6,968 nt of DNA, from the NCBI GenBank assembly GCA_947487745.1, contig CANKXQ010000072.1, positions 1 through 6,968 of the forward strand. The letters run 5' to 3'. The stretch comes from Spartobacteria bacterium (lineage in GTDB: Bacteria > Verrucomicrobiota > Verrucomicrobiia > Chthoniobacterales > Terrimicrobiaceae). The translations under genes were made by a program, and so were the position numbers. Shown piece by piece: positions 1 to 6,489 of this stretch. The notes under the pieces are model-generated. The model was given only the letters and a program-made list of their open reading frames with translations, made no database searches and was not told the DNA's origin. How positions within the stretch are numbered: the first letter of the stretch is position 1; each line of letters begins with the position of its first letter.

Positions 1-1047
1 TGAAAGGGTGTCGTCCACCGGTTTGCAGCACCCGTAGAGATCATGGGAGGTGAAGCCCACACAGCGGCGGGGTGATTGCATGAATGCCGCCGCCTCCGCG
101 AGGTCGCCGAGCACGGAACTGGATGTTGGATCCTGACCCGCACCACGTCCGTAGAAAAGAGCCTCTCCCACGACATCGCCTTTCACGGCCACGGCATTAA
201 AGACGCCATTCACCGAAGCGAGAACATGGGTTTTTGGAATGAGTGTCGGCACCACTCGCACCTCGATGAAGCTCTTCTCGTCAGCCTTGATGGAGGCGAG
301 CAACTTAATGCGATAGCCGAGTTCGTTCGCAAATTGAATATCAGCTGCGGTGACTTTTTCGATGCCTTCGACGAGCACATCCTTCGGATCGATCCAGAAT
401 CCATAAGCCAGCGAGGCGAGGATGATTGCCTTGTGCGCGGCATCCCAGCCATTCACATCCAGCGCGGGATCCGCCTCCGCATAGCCGAGTTTCTGGGCCT
501 CCACCAGCACCGGAGCGAAATCCAAGCCCTCATCGGTCATGCGGCTCAGGATGTAGTTGCTCGTGCCATTGAGGATTCCATGGATGGCCTCGAAGCGGTT
601 TCCCACAAAAGCCTCGCGCACGGATTTAATGATGGGAATTCCACCTGCCACAGCCGCCTCGTAGAAAACAGGCACGCGCTTTTCCGCAGCCAATTCAAAA
701 ATTTCACGCCCATGCTCAGCCAGAAGCGCCTTGTTGCCGGTGATGACGATCTTGCCGGCGGCGATGGCCTTTTTCACAAAGGCAAGCGGGATATCGATGC
801 CGCCCATGAGTTCAACGACCACATCGATCGAGGGATCGGCCAGAAGGTCATCGGGTGACGCTGTAAAAATCTCTGCAGGCGCCTGGACATCGCGCGCCTT
901 CTTCAAATCGCGCACAGCAATCTTGCGCACCTCGAACTGAAAACCGATACGCTGCTCCAAAAGAGCGGCGTTCCGCAGGAGGTTTTTATAAACCCCGGCG
1001 CCAACCGTTCCAAACCCTGCCAATCCTATGCCGATTCTTTGTGTCAT
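1..1047 (-). CDS. hom: Homoserine dehydrogenase, 3' end beyond window
   Basis: It catalyses NAD(P)H-dependent reduction of aspartate semialdehyde to homoserine in the cytoplasm, the branch point towards threonine and methionine. The frame is open for 349 codons from an ATG at 1047 to the window edge. Visible signatures are the Rossmann loop GLAGFGTVGAG (residues 8-18), TGNKALLA with Lys106, EAAVAGGIPII (130-140), GILNGTSNYI (157-166), GYAEADP with Glu191, and NGWDAAHK (199-206). By family knowledge, Glu191, Asp202 and Lys206 match the substrate-binding and catalytic residues. Full bacterial enzymes are about 430 residues with a C-terminal ACT domain that senses threonine; whether this one has it cannot be seen. 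It is monofunctional at the N-terminus, with no aspartokinase domain fused. No Shine-Dalgarno is evident before the ATG, which is chosen because the Rossmann motif follows directly. It is divergent from a tRNA-Thr gene. Confidence 0.96.
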   Translation of the reverse strand, partial: MTQRIGIGLAGFGTVGAGVYKNLLRNAALLEQRIGFQFEVRKIAVRDLKKARDVQAPAEIFTASPDDLLADPSIDVVVELMGGIDIPLAFVKKAIAAGKIVITGNKALLAEHGREIFELAAEKRVPVFYEAAVAGGIPIIKSVREAFVGNRFEAIHGILNGTSNYILSRMTDEGLDFAPVLVEAQKLGYAEADPALDVNGWDAAHKAIILASLAYGFWIDPKDVLVEGIEKVTAADIQFANELGYRIKLLASIKADEKSFIEVRVVPTLIPKTHVLASVNGVFNAVAVKGDVVGEALFYGRGAGQDPTSSSVLGDLAEAAAFMQSPRRCVGFTSHDLYGCCKPVDDTLS

Positions 1048-1052
1048 TGAGA

Positions 1053-1075
1053 GCGGGGAATATCAGCGTCCCCGC
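1053..1075 (-). promoter_or_regulatory. GC-rich hairpin in the hom leader
   Basis: A perfect 7-bp inverted repeat, GCGGGGA at 1053-1059 and TCCCCGC at 1069-1075, encloses a 9-nt loop. It ends five bases before the hom start codon on the minus strand. It could be a leader stem, an operator or chance. A weak promoter-like TTTACA-17-TGATAT overlaps it, which would make the leader very short. Function is unknown. Confidence 0.3.
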
Positions 1076-1169
1076 ACTGGCCTGTAAAGACAGAACACGC
1101 CGCGCGCTCTCGCTTTGAAACGGCTCTTGCATCCGATGCGAAAGTGTGGAAACTTCACCGTTCTTCCAC

Positions 1170-1241
1170 GCCGACATAGCTCAGTGGTAGAGCAGCGGTT
1201 TTGTAAACCGCTGGTCGTCGGTTCGAATCCGACTGTCGGCT
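1170..1241 (+). tRNA. tRNA-Thr (anticodon UGU)
   Basis: A complete cloverleaf is readable. The acceptor stem GCCGACA pairs perfectly with TGTCGGC. The D-arm is GCTC...GAGC. The anticodon stem GCGGT/ACCGC holds the loop TTTGTAA, giving anticodon TGT at positions 34-36. The variable loop is 5 nt, and the T-arm GTCGG/CCGAC carries TTCGAAT. The discriminator base is T and no CCA is encoded, so CCA must be added after transcription. The UGU anticodon reads ACA and, by wobble, other ACN threonine codons. It is a single gene on the strand opposite hom. Confidence 0.97.
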
Positions 1242-1348
1242 CCCCCCTCGCCTGCTTCTTGCTGACACCTGTTGCACCTCGTGCGACAATGGAGAAAGTA
1301 AATAGAGCGGCCAGTCACCGAAATCCCAACTTCCGAATAACCACTCTT

Positions 1349-1975
1349 ATGTCCAACAACGATACATCTGATTCATCCGACTTCGGCACGCCCTTTCAAT
1401 CCCTCATCGACCACTGCGAGGCGAACGATCTCAGCTTTGCGACCTTTCCCGAGGAGAAACGCATTCGGCTCAACATCTGCCGCAAGCATGCGCTCTACAC
1501 ATGCCAGTTACGAATTTCGAATGATGACGAGATTTTTCAGATTCACCTGAACTATCCCGTGCTGGCGAAAGATGAAAAAATGCGATCGAGTGTGACGGAG
1601 TTTTTCACGCGCGTGAATTATGGCCTCGTCCTCGGCGCATTCGAGGTGGACTTGCGCGATGGGGAGGCACGCTACCATATCAGCCACCTGGTGGGAGATG
1701 GGCGCTTGGAGGACGAGGTTATCCGCCGCATCATCGGATCGGCCCTCTCCACAGCAGACCGCTATTTTCCAGCCTACATGCGCGTCCTGTTCGGCGGCGA
1801 CACACCCGAGGACGCAGTCTTTCTTGCGGAACTGGATCTAAACACACAAGAGACGGAAAACGAACCCGCCTCGGCGGAGACCCCCGCCCCTCCCGCGCCT
1901 AAGCCATCTTCTTCCAAGCGCAAACCCCGTAAGAGACGCAGCAAACTGGAGGATTCCGATTCCCCGGAAGCCTGA
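1349..1975 (+). CDS. YbjN domain-containing protein with charged C-terminal tail
   Basis: This 208-residue cytoplasmic protein has no signal peptide or membrane segment. Residues ~12-160 look like the YbjN fold (related to type III secretion chaperone-like folds). The most recognisable stretch is 88-150, with NYGLVLGAFEVDLRDGEARY, then SALSTADRYFPAYMRVLFGG. In this family the domain is linked to stress and motility phenotypes, but no biochemical activity can be assigned. Residues ~166-208 are a low-complexity tail: a Glu/Ala/Pro/Ser part, a basic cluster KRKPRKRRSK (190-199), then an acidic end. The tail looks disordered and could bind nucleic acid or a partner. The ATG at 1349 is preferred: the reading frame stays open upstream, but that part crosses the tRNA. 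An ATG at 1289 is possible and would add 20 residues. Neither has a clear Shine-Dalgarno. Confidence 0.8.
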   Translation: MSNNDTSDSSDFGTPFQSLIDHCEANDLSFATFPEEKRIRLNICRKHALYTCQLRISNDDEIFQIHLNYPVLAKDEKMRSSVTEFFTRVNYGLVLGAFEVDLRDGEARYHISHLVGDGRLEDEVIRRIIGSALSTADRYFPAYMRVLFGGDTPEDAVFLAELDLNTQETENEPASAETPAPPAPKPSSSKRKPRKRRSKLEDSDSPEA

Positions 1976-2140
1976 CGACGCATCTCCAGCGTATTTTGGA
2001 GTCGCCGGTGTCCGCCTTGAAAGACACTAACTTGGCTAACACATAGCCGACGAAGATCTGGACCCCGGCGTGGAGAAGAATCCGAGTGGAGTCGTTGCTG
2101 AGTCAGGGTGTGCCGAATACCGATGTCGATAATCTTTGAT
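1976..2140. other. Intergenic region between convergent genes
   Basis: The ybjN-like gene and cydB converge here. I see a weak 5-bp hairpin, CTCCA at 1984-1988 with TGGAG at 1997-2001, without a T-run, so it is not a convincing intrinsic terminator. No small reading frame resembling CydX (the short third subunit of some bd oxidases) follows cydB on the minus strand. Confidence 0.4.
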
Positions 2141-3157
2141 TTAATAACTGTGCTTCGTGAGGGTCGTTTTTCCTCGGAAAATCCAATAAATGCTGGCCGT
2201 GTAAGCCAGCACGATCGGAACGCCGATAATAGCTATAACGAGCATGATTCCTAATGTCTTCTGACTGGATGCAGCATTGTAGATCGTGAGGCTGTTTTCC
2301 AATACGGGATTGGAACGAACCATATAGGGGAAATAGGTGAGTCCGAATGTCATCATCATGAGGCACATGCCGACGCAAGACGATAGAAACGCATAAAATT
2401 CACGCCCTTTGCTGATTTCGCGCGGTATATTGAGAACGATCAGCACATTGATTGTTACGATAGCGAACACCCAAGGCTTGGCTCGCACAGCAGAGAGAAC
2501 CCACTCCACATCCACAATGGTGTAGAGGTTGAAAATGAAATAAAACGCCAAAAACACGCCAATGAGTCTGGGAATCCATCCCCTGACAAGATTTTGAAGA
2601 TCACCATCCGTTTTCATAGACACATAAATTGCTCCATGCATGGCAAATAGTAGAACCGTGGTGCAGCCGAAGAAAATGCTGTAGGGGTTTAAGAGGTTTA
2701 AAAATGTTCCTTGGTATTCTCGATCTGTGCCTAGGGGAATGCCTCGGACAAGATTTCCCATGGCAACTCCTATGAGGAATGAAGACAAAATACTGCTGAA
2801 GCTAAAGGCAACATCCCATATCTTTCGCCACCAACCCCACGGCTCTTTACTACGAAACTCAATGGCAACAGCGCGAAAAATCAAGCACACCAGAAGCATC
2901 ATAAATGCCAGATAAAATCCGGAAAAAACCGTCGCATAGGCCTCGGGGAAAGCCGCAAAAAGTGCTCCGCCACCGGTTACAAGCCATACTTCATTTCCGT
3001 CCCAGACGGGTCCGATGGAGTTGAGCATCAAGCGCCGGTGTTCATCTTTTTTGACAAAGAGATGCAGAGCCCCCACACCCAAGTCGAATCCATCAAGAAC
3101 AGCGTAGCCTGTGAATAAAACACCCACTAAGATATACCATATAATATTAAGGTCCAT
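2141..3157 (-). CDS. cydB: Cytochrome bd quinol oxidase subunit II
   Basis: CydB is the second membrane subunit of cytochrome bd, which oxidises quinol and reduces oxygen to water in the inner membrane. At 338 residues it is a little shorter than the E. coli protein. The family motifs are clear: DGFDLGVG (residues 22-29) near the N-terminus and GPVWDGNEVW (49-58) followed by GGGALFAAFPEAYA. Asp53 in the second motif corresponds to the conserved acidic residue of the CydB proton route. About eight hydrophobic segments follow the usual pattern. The ATG lies six bases after the cydA stop, so the two are co-transcribed and probably translationally coupled. Two sampled 60-base lines are about 43-45% GC, against about 58% in a sampled line of hom. 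No CydX follows. Confidence 0.96.
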   Translation of the reverse strand: MDLNIIWYILVGVLFTGYAVLDGFDLGVGALHLFVKKDEHRRLMLNSIGPVWDGNEVWLVTGGGALFAAFPEAYATVFSGFYLAFMMLLVCLIFRAVAIEFRSKEPWGWWRKIWDVAFSFSSILSSFLIGVAMGNLVRGIPLGTDREYQGTFLNLLNPYSIFFGCTTVLLFAMHGAIYVSMKTDGDLQNLVRGWIPRLIGVFLAFYFIFNLYTIVDVEWVLSAVRAKPWVFAIVTINVLIVLNIPREISKGREFYAFLSSCVGMCLMMMTFGLTYFPYMVRSNPVLENSLTIYNAASSQKTLGIMLVIAIIGVPIVLAYTASIYWIFRGKTTLTKHSY

Positions 3158-3163
3158 GATCTT

Positions 3164-4681
3164 TTAATTTGTGAGAGAGGGTTTGCGGATAACGGACTTC
3201 CAGCTTTCGGGCATTTCTTCACTGGATTCTTCGGTGTCGGGACCATGCTGGATTTTTCGTGTAAGGGTGTAGATGAAAAGCGCAAAGAGGAGAGTGTAAA
3301 CGAAGGCAAACATGATGAGTGAGGCGAGAATTTCCTCTGCTCTTACGGCTTTAGAGAGTGAATCAGAGGTTTTTAATATCTCGTAAACGATCCAAGGTTG
3401 GCGTCCGATTTCAGCGGTAAACCAGCCGGCCTGATTGGCGATTTGGGGTCCGAGAACGGAAAGAACCAATGCCATCAGAAGCCAGCGGGTCCAGATCAAA
3501 TCTGTCCGGAAAAGCCAACCGCGCCACCAGAAGAACAGCGCCACAACAACCAGCCCGAGGAGGGCTGTGCCTACGATGATCATAATGTGGTAGACTTGGA
3601 AAGTGAAGTTTACCTTGGGCCAGTAGCTTGGGCGGATTTTTTCAAGCTCCTCGGGAGATGCGCCGGGATGGCGTTTGTGAAGAAAATCATCGGTCGGCAG
3701 ATCGTTCAAGCCGACGACCGGCGTCTTGAAGTTCTTATAAACAAGGAAACTCAAGAGGCCGGGAACTTTAGGGCCGCTGACCTCCTGCGTTTCCTCATCC
3801 ACCCAGCCAAAAAGAGTCATGGGCGTGTATGGCCGCGTCTCGAAAACTCCCTCCATCGCAGCCAATTTGATGGGTTGGTTTTTGACCACACCCTCCGCTG
3901 TTTGTGAACCACTCAAGCCGACCTGAAGAATCGTAGAGACGGCCGCAAAGGCCAGTCCCACTCGCATCGAGGACTTCGCAAATTCAATGTGGCGCCCGCG
4001 AAGTAAATAAAAGGCGCTTATGCTCACAACAAGGAATGCTCCGGCCATCCAGCATCCCAAAAGCACATGAGTGAGGCGGTCGACCGAAGAGGGGTTGAAA
4101 ACCATGGCCCAAAAATCGTCGATCACTGCACGAACCGTGCCCAGATCCCCCGGGCCGACCACATGACCCTCGAGAAGGCGCACGGGTTTTCCATCCACCA
4201 CTTTTTCAAGATGATAACCAGCTGGCGTTTGCATCCAAGAATTTGCGACCACGATCCAGATCGCGCTGAAATGGGCGCCCAGGCACACCATGCAAGTGGC
4301 AAAAAAATGCAACTTTGGCCCGACTTTGTTCCAACCGAAGAGCAGGATGGCCAAGAAACCGGACTCCAGAAAAAAAGCAAATATGCCCTCGGCCGCAAGC
4401 GCACTGCCGAAGATATCTCCGACAAAACGCGAGTAAGTGGCCCAGTTCGTTCCAAACTCGAATTCCATGACGATTCCGGTAGCCACGCCGATGGCAAAAG
4501 TAAGGGCAAAAATCCGCGTCCAATATCGCGCCATGTTATGAAATTTCGGATTGCCCGTCTTCAACCAGAGCGCCTCCATCATCACGAGCACTACTCCAAG
4601 CCCGATACTCAGCGGCGGGTAGATGTAGTGAAACATAATCGTAAAGGCAAACTGCACGCGCGCGAGAATTTCAGTGGTCAT
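3164..4681 (-). CDS. cydA: Cytochrome bd quinol oxidase subunit I
   Basis: CydA carries the three haems and the quinol site of cytochrome bd. It is an inner-membrane protein of 505 residues with about nine helices. Matching it by eye to E. coli CydA, the ligands are present: His18 (haem b595), His205 and Met367 (haem b558), Glu98 and Glu106 in [12 protein letters not shown], and Trp420/Glu424 in [12 protein letters not shown] near haem d. The quinol-loop start [10 protein letters not shown] (269-278) has the conserved Lys272 and Glu277. The distance from Glu277 to Met367 is 90 residues against about 136 in E. coli, so this is the short Q-loop type. Conversely, the loop between SWM (148-150) and His205 is about 20 residues longer than in E. 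coli. First gene of the cydAB operon; the ATG at 4681 matches the family start, without a Shine-Dalgarno. Confidence 0.97.
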   Translation of the reverse strand: MTTEILARVQFAFTIMFHYIYPPLSIGLGVVLVMMEALWLKTGNPKFHNMARYWTRIFALTFAIGVATGIVMEFEFGTNWATYSRFVGDIFGSALAAEGIFAFFLESGFLAILLFGWNKVGPKLHFFATCMVCLGAHFSAIWIVVANSWMQTPAGYHLEKVVDGKPVRLLEGHVVGPGDLGTVRAVIDDFWAMVFNPSSVDRLTHVLLGCWMAGAFLVVSISAFYLLRGRHIEFAKSSMRVGLAFAAVSTILQVGLSGSQTAEGVVKNQPIKLAAMEGVFETRPYTPMTLFGWVDEETQEVSGPKVPGLLSFLVYKNFKTPVVGLNDLPTDDFLHKRHPGASPEELEKIRPSYWPKVNFTFQVYHIMIIVGTALLGLVVVALFFWWRGWLFRTDLIWTRWLLMALVLSVLGPQIANQAGWFTAEIGRQPWIVYEILKTSDSLSKAVRAEEILASLIMFAFVYTLLFALFIYTLTRKIQHGPDTEESSEEMPESWKSVIRKPSLTN

Positions 4682-4708
4682 AGAATCAGGTTATCAATAA
4701 TGGGGGGC

Positions 4709-4736
4709 ATAATATTCTTATTTAGTGATACAGCAA
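4709..4736 (-). promoter_or_regulatory. Candidate sigma70-type promoter of cydAB
   Basis: On the minus strand TTGCTG (complement of 4731-4736) is followed after 16 bases by TATTAT (complement of 4709-4714), about 27 bases before the cydA ATG. The surrounding AT-rich DNA contrasts with the neighbourhood. The match is fair (4/6 and 5/6 to consensus). No convincing FNR or ArcA box was found beside it. Confidence 0.4.
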
Positions 4737-4813
4737 TTAAATAATCTTGGTTGAATCCAAGGGGGGGTCGTTTTCTTCGTCAGGAGCTGTGTTGCGCACC
4801 GGTTGAGCGTGGT

Positions 4814-5452
4814 TTAAGACATCACAGAGGGGGACCTGTCTTCGGTATGGGCAGCGAAGTAAAGCACGGGCACGGCCATGCGACTGATCAGGAGCGAGGC
4901 GATCTCGCCGGCCATGAGGGAAATGGCAAGGCCCTGAAAAATCGGATCGAACAGGATCACGGCGCCGCCGACCACCACAGCCAAGGCAGTCAGGAGCATT
5001 GGCCGGAAACGCACCGCGCCCGCGTCAATCACCGCCTCGTCAAGCGGCATACCTTCGGCGATCCGTTGTTCGATGAAATCCACAAGGATGATCGAATTTC
5101 TCACCACAATGCCTGCGCCCGCCATGAAGCCGATCATCGAAGTGGCCGTGAAAAAGGCATCCATCGCGGCATGTGCGGGCAGGATGCCTACGAGCGAAAA
5201 TGGAATGGCCGCCATGACAATGAGCGGCGTGAGAAACGAGCGGAACCACCCGACCATCAGGGCGTAAATGAGCAGTAGCACGGCGGCGAATGCGAGCCCG
5301 AGATCGCGGAAGACTTCGATCGTGATGTGCCACTCGCCATCCCACTTGACTGCGGGCGTGGCATCGGTGAAAGGAATGGTCGCATTATAGATGGCGAGAG
5401 GCGCTCCATCTCCACCGAATTTTTTGGTATCAAGGGCCGCAAGTGTAGGCAT
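4814..5452 (-). pseudogene. RND efflux pump permease, C-terminal remnant
   Basis: Only about the last 210 residues of an AcrB/HAE1-type RND transporter remain; full proteins are about 1000-1100 residues. What is left matches the second membrane half: a short periplasmic piece ([16 protein letters not shown], ~38-53), then helices including [20 protein letters not shown], the cytoplasmic loop [20 protein letters not shown], and the last helices with [16 protein letters not shown] and RMAVPVLYF before a natural-looking end. The N-terminal membrane half, almost all of the periplasmic pore domain and the proton-relay residues of helix 4 are gone, so it cannot pump. The apparent start ATG at 5452 belongs to transposase-derived sequence; RND-like sequence starts at about 5441. 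Expression as a partial membrane protein is possible but unlikely to matter. Confidence 0.88.
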
Positions 5453-5687
5453 TTTGAAACCACCCCATGCCCGCCGTGAGATTCGCTTACGGAGTTTCCA
5501 AGAGGAGATGGTAATGGTTACTCATCAAAACATACGCATGAATCCGAAAGCCCGCCCTTTTGCAAACCTCTTCCAATGTTCTCAAAAACGTCTTTCGGTC
5601 TTGGTCATCAAAAACACTATCTGCGCGGCGATTACCACGCGCCATCACATGATATATCGCCCCAGCATACTGACCCCTCCGACGCAC
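5442..5687 (-). pseudogene. REP-associated tyrosine transposase (IS200-like, RAYT), broken
   Basis: RAYT proteins are Y1-HUH nucleases related to IS200/IS605 TnpA that act on REP palindromes. This copy keeps the family N-terminus: QYAGAIYHVMARGNRR, then FDDQDRKTFLRTLEEV, and [17 protein letters not shown] with the metal-binding HYH (HUH) motif. A TAA at 5489-5487 follows ETP, where the family normally has Glu. Reading on past it in the same frame gives [15 protein letters not shown], which is clearly more of the same family. Similarity then stops at about 5442, where RND sequence begins. The rest of the domain and the catalytic tyrosine region are missing. The start is uncertain: GTG at 5687 fits the usual N-terminus, while an upstream ATG at 5765 would add 26 atypical residues. 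Non-functional through both nonsense mutation and truncation. Confidence 0.88.
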
Positions 5688-5717
5688 TTGGAGGAGTTGT
5701 GCCGCCAAATGGAACGA

Positions 5718-5761
5718 GAGCGGAACGAGGCAGCAAGGCTCGTTCGCAGGTTGCTCCGCTC
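5718..5761. repeat. Nested inverted repeats upstream of the transposase remnant
   Basis: An outer 7-bp inverted repeat, GAGCGGA at 5718-5724 and TCCGCTC at 5755-5761, encloses AACGAG (5724-5729) and CTCGTT (5739-5744) around a 9-nt loop. A short direct repeat, GGAACGAG, occurs at 5711-5718 and 5722-5729. The element lies upstream of the probable GTG start, so it may be the structured end of the original transposable unit, but this is inference. Confidence 0.45.
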
Positions 5762-5852
5762 GCACGGCGAAAAAACAAGCCGCCGATCAGTCTCCGCCCG
5801 CTCGGATGCCGGTTTGTGGCTGGCCCGTTATGATTCGGAGAACGCCCGCGAT

Positions 5853-5943
5853 GACTTATCCCTACTTGCTTCTGGCGTGACTCCTGCCCGCGAAGCGGAA
5901 GCAGGAGGCATGACATAAGTGCCTAGTGCATAGGGATTAGGTC
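5853..5943. repeat. REP-like palindromic element with near-matching ends
   Basis: The core hairpin at 5881-5907 pairs CTCCTGC with GCAGGAG and, inside it, CCGC with GCGG around a GAA loop, leaving only an AA bulge. This is the size and shape of a REP palindrome. Around it, GACTTATCCCTA (5853-5864) faces TAGGGATTAGGTC (5931-5943), which is its reverse complement apart from one substitution and one extra base. The outer repeat reaches the stop codon of brnA. Its place beside a RAYT remnant fits a REP element mobilised by that family. A degenerate integron site was considered and not supported. Confidence 0.55.
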
Positions 5944-6184
5944 AATCGGCTTGTTCGGCATATTCTTCTTTGATTCGTTCACTGAGCCATACCTTGATGA
6001 TCGACTGCCGCGTGACCCCAATGATATTGGCTTGACGATCCAGCTTTTGAATCATCCAAATCGGTAAATCAACATTCACGCGTTTTTGATTCAGGTTGGG
6101 ACGCCGGAGCGTTGACATATCTAGGTAAGGAAGGATGTCTTCCTTACCTTCATCAAAAATCTTATCCAGTTCTTCTGCTTTCAT
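5942..6184 (-). CDS. brnA: BrnA-family antitoxin (ribbon-helix-helix)
   Basis: This 80-residue protein is the likely antitoxin and autorepressor of the pair. The N-terminal half (MKAEELDKIFDEGKEDILPY, then DMSTLRRPN) is the typical toxin-binding lead-in of this family. The C-terminal half is a ribbon-helix-helix: strand KRVNVDLP (34-41), helix 42-54, turn with GVTRQS (56-61) and helix to about 75. By family knowledge it binds BrnT, neutralises its RNase activity and represses the operon. Its start overlaps the end of brnT by 23 bases, so the two are translationally linked, with toxin gene first as is usual for BrnT systems. An AGGAGG lies 12 bases before the ATG, the only strong Shine-Dalgarno in the window, which would favour high antitoxin synthesis. 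Confidence 0.86.
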   Translation of the reverse strand: MKAEELDKIFDEGKEDILPYLDMSTLRRPNLNQKRVNVDLPIWMIQKLDRQANIIGVTRQSIIKVWLSERIKEEYAEQAD

Positions 6185-6437
6185 AATATATTTCTTCCTC
6201 CTGGTTTCTGGCCCGCCGCACGGAAATCAATCGAATCTTCGCAGAGCGTTCCGTAAAAAATGCGGTCCATATCTTCCCACGGTGAACTGCGATCAATGCA
6301 GACCGCGGTTCCGAGTCGCTCCGGGCATCCACAATCGCAGCATATTGGTCCTTCCATAGATCTTGTGCTTCCTTGAAATCAATTTTGTGTTTGCGGAGAT
6401 TTGCCTCGCTTTTGACGGGATCAAATTCAAACTCCAT
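6162..6437 (-). CDS. brnT: BrnT-family toxin (RelE-like RNase)
   Basis: This 91-residue protein is the toxin of a type II toxin-antitoxin pair. It starts with the family signature MEFEFDPVKSEANLRKHKI, continues with DFKEAQDLW, and ends with the strands and helix TERSAKIRLISVRRARNQEE plus EIYYE. This matches the DUF497/BrnT fold. The characterised relative is a ribosome-independent RNase of RelE-like architecture that arrests growth; that activity is inferred here. The length is normal and there is no sign of damage. It precedes and overlaps brnA by 23 bases. It starts about 58 bases after the last attC-like site of the neighbouring cassette array, in the same orientation as the array. No Shine-Dalgarno precedes its ATG. 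Confidence 0.88.
   Translation of the reverse strand: MEFEFDPVKSEANLRKHKIDFKEAQDLWKDQYAAIVDARSDSEPRSALIAVHRGKIWTAFFTERSAKIRLISVRRARNQEEEIYYESRRTG
6197..6202 (-). promoter_or_regulatory. Strong Shine-Dalgarno of brnA
   Basis: The minus strand reads AGGAGG at 6202-6197, 12 bases before the brnA ATG and inside the end of brnT. It supports the start at 6184. Confidence 0.6.
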
Positions 6438-6440
6438 AAT

Positions 6441-6471
6441 AGGAGACTATCTATACCGTAACGGGTGTCAA
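6441..6471 (-). promoter_or_regulatory. Candidate brnTA operator/promoter region
   Basis: Just upstream of brnT the minus strand has TTGACA (6471-6466), a 9-base palindrome CCGTTACGG (6464-6456) and TATAGA (6455-6450). The two hexamers are only 10 bases apart, too close for one ordinary promoter, so at most one of them is used. The palindrome is a plausible BrnA binding site by position. Confidence 0.3.
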
Positions 6472-6489
6472 GCCAGGATATATTCCTCT

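Noticed and set aside
76..858. 260-codon plus-strand open frame opposite hom
   Set aside because: The minus strand encodes an unmistakable homoserine dehydrogenase through the same bases.
1115..1348. Upstream extension of the ybjN-like reading frame, with an ATG at 1115
   Set aside because: The extension reads straight through the complete tRNA-Thr gene, and its translation is not part of the YbjN family pattern.
1984..2001. Intrinsic terminator for the ybjN-like gene
   Set aside because: The stem is only 5 bp and no T-run follows.
2000..2140. A CydX-like small subunit gene after cydB
   Set aside because: No short minus-strand frame with a start and a hydrophobic helix follows cydB here.
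4067..4744. Long plus-strand open frame opposite cydA (also 3398-3907)
   Set aside because: Its translation is rich in His/Arg/Lys with no recognisable domain. It is the antisense shadow of a clearly real CydA.
4682..4750. FNR-type box upstream of cydA (TTGAT half site near 4694)
   Set aside because: Only one half matches; the second half does not resemble ATCAA.
5391..5918. 175-codon plus-strand open frame across the scar zone
   Set aside because: It crosses the transposase and RND remnants antisense and shows no domain features.
5853..5943. Third attC site after brnA
   Set aside because: The outer repeat has no AAC/GTT R boxes, no paired 5-6 nt spacers and no 8/7 L-box asymmetry. It fits a REP-like palindrome better.
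6450..6471. TTGACA and TATAGA as a single brnTA promoter
   Set aside because: They are separated by only 10 bases, against the usual 16-18.
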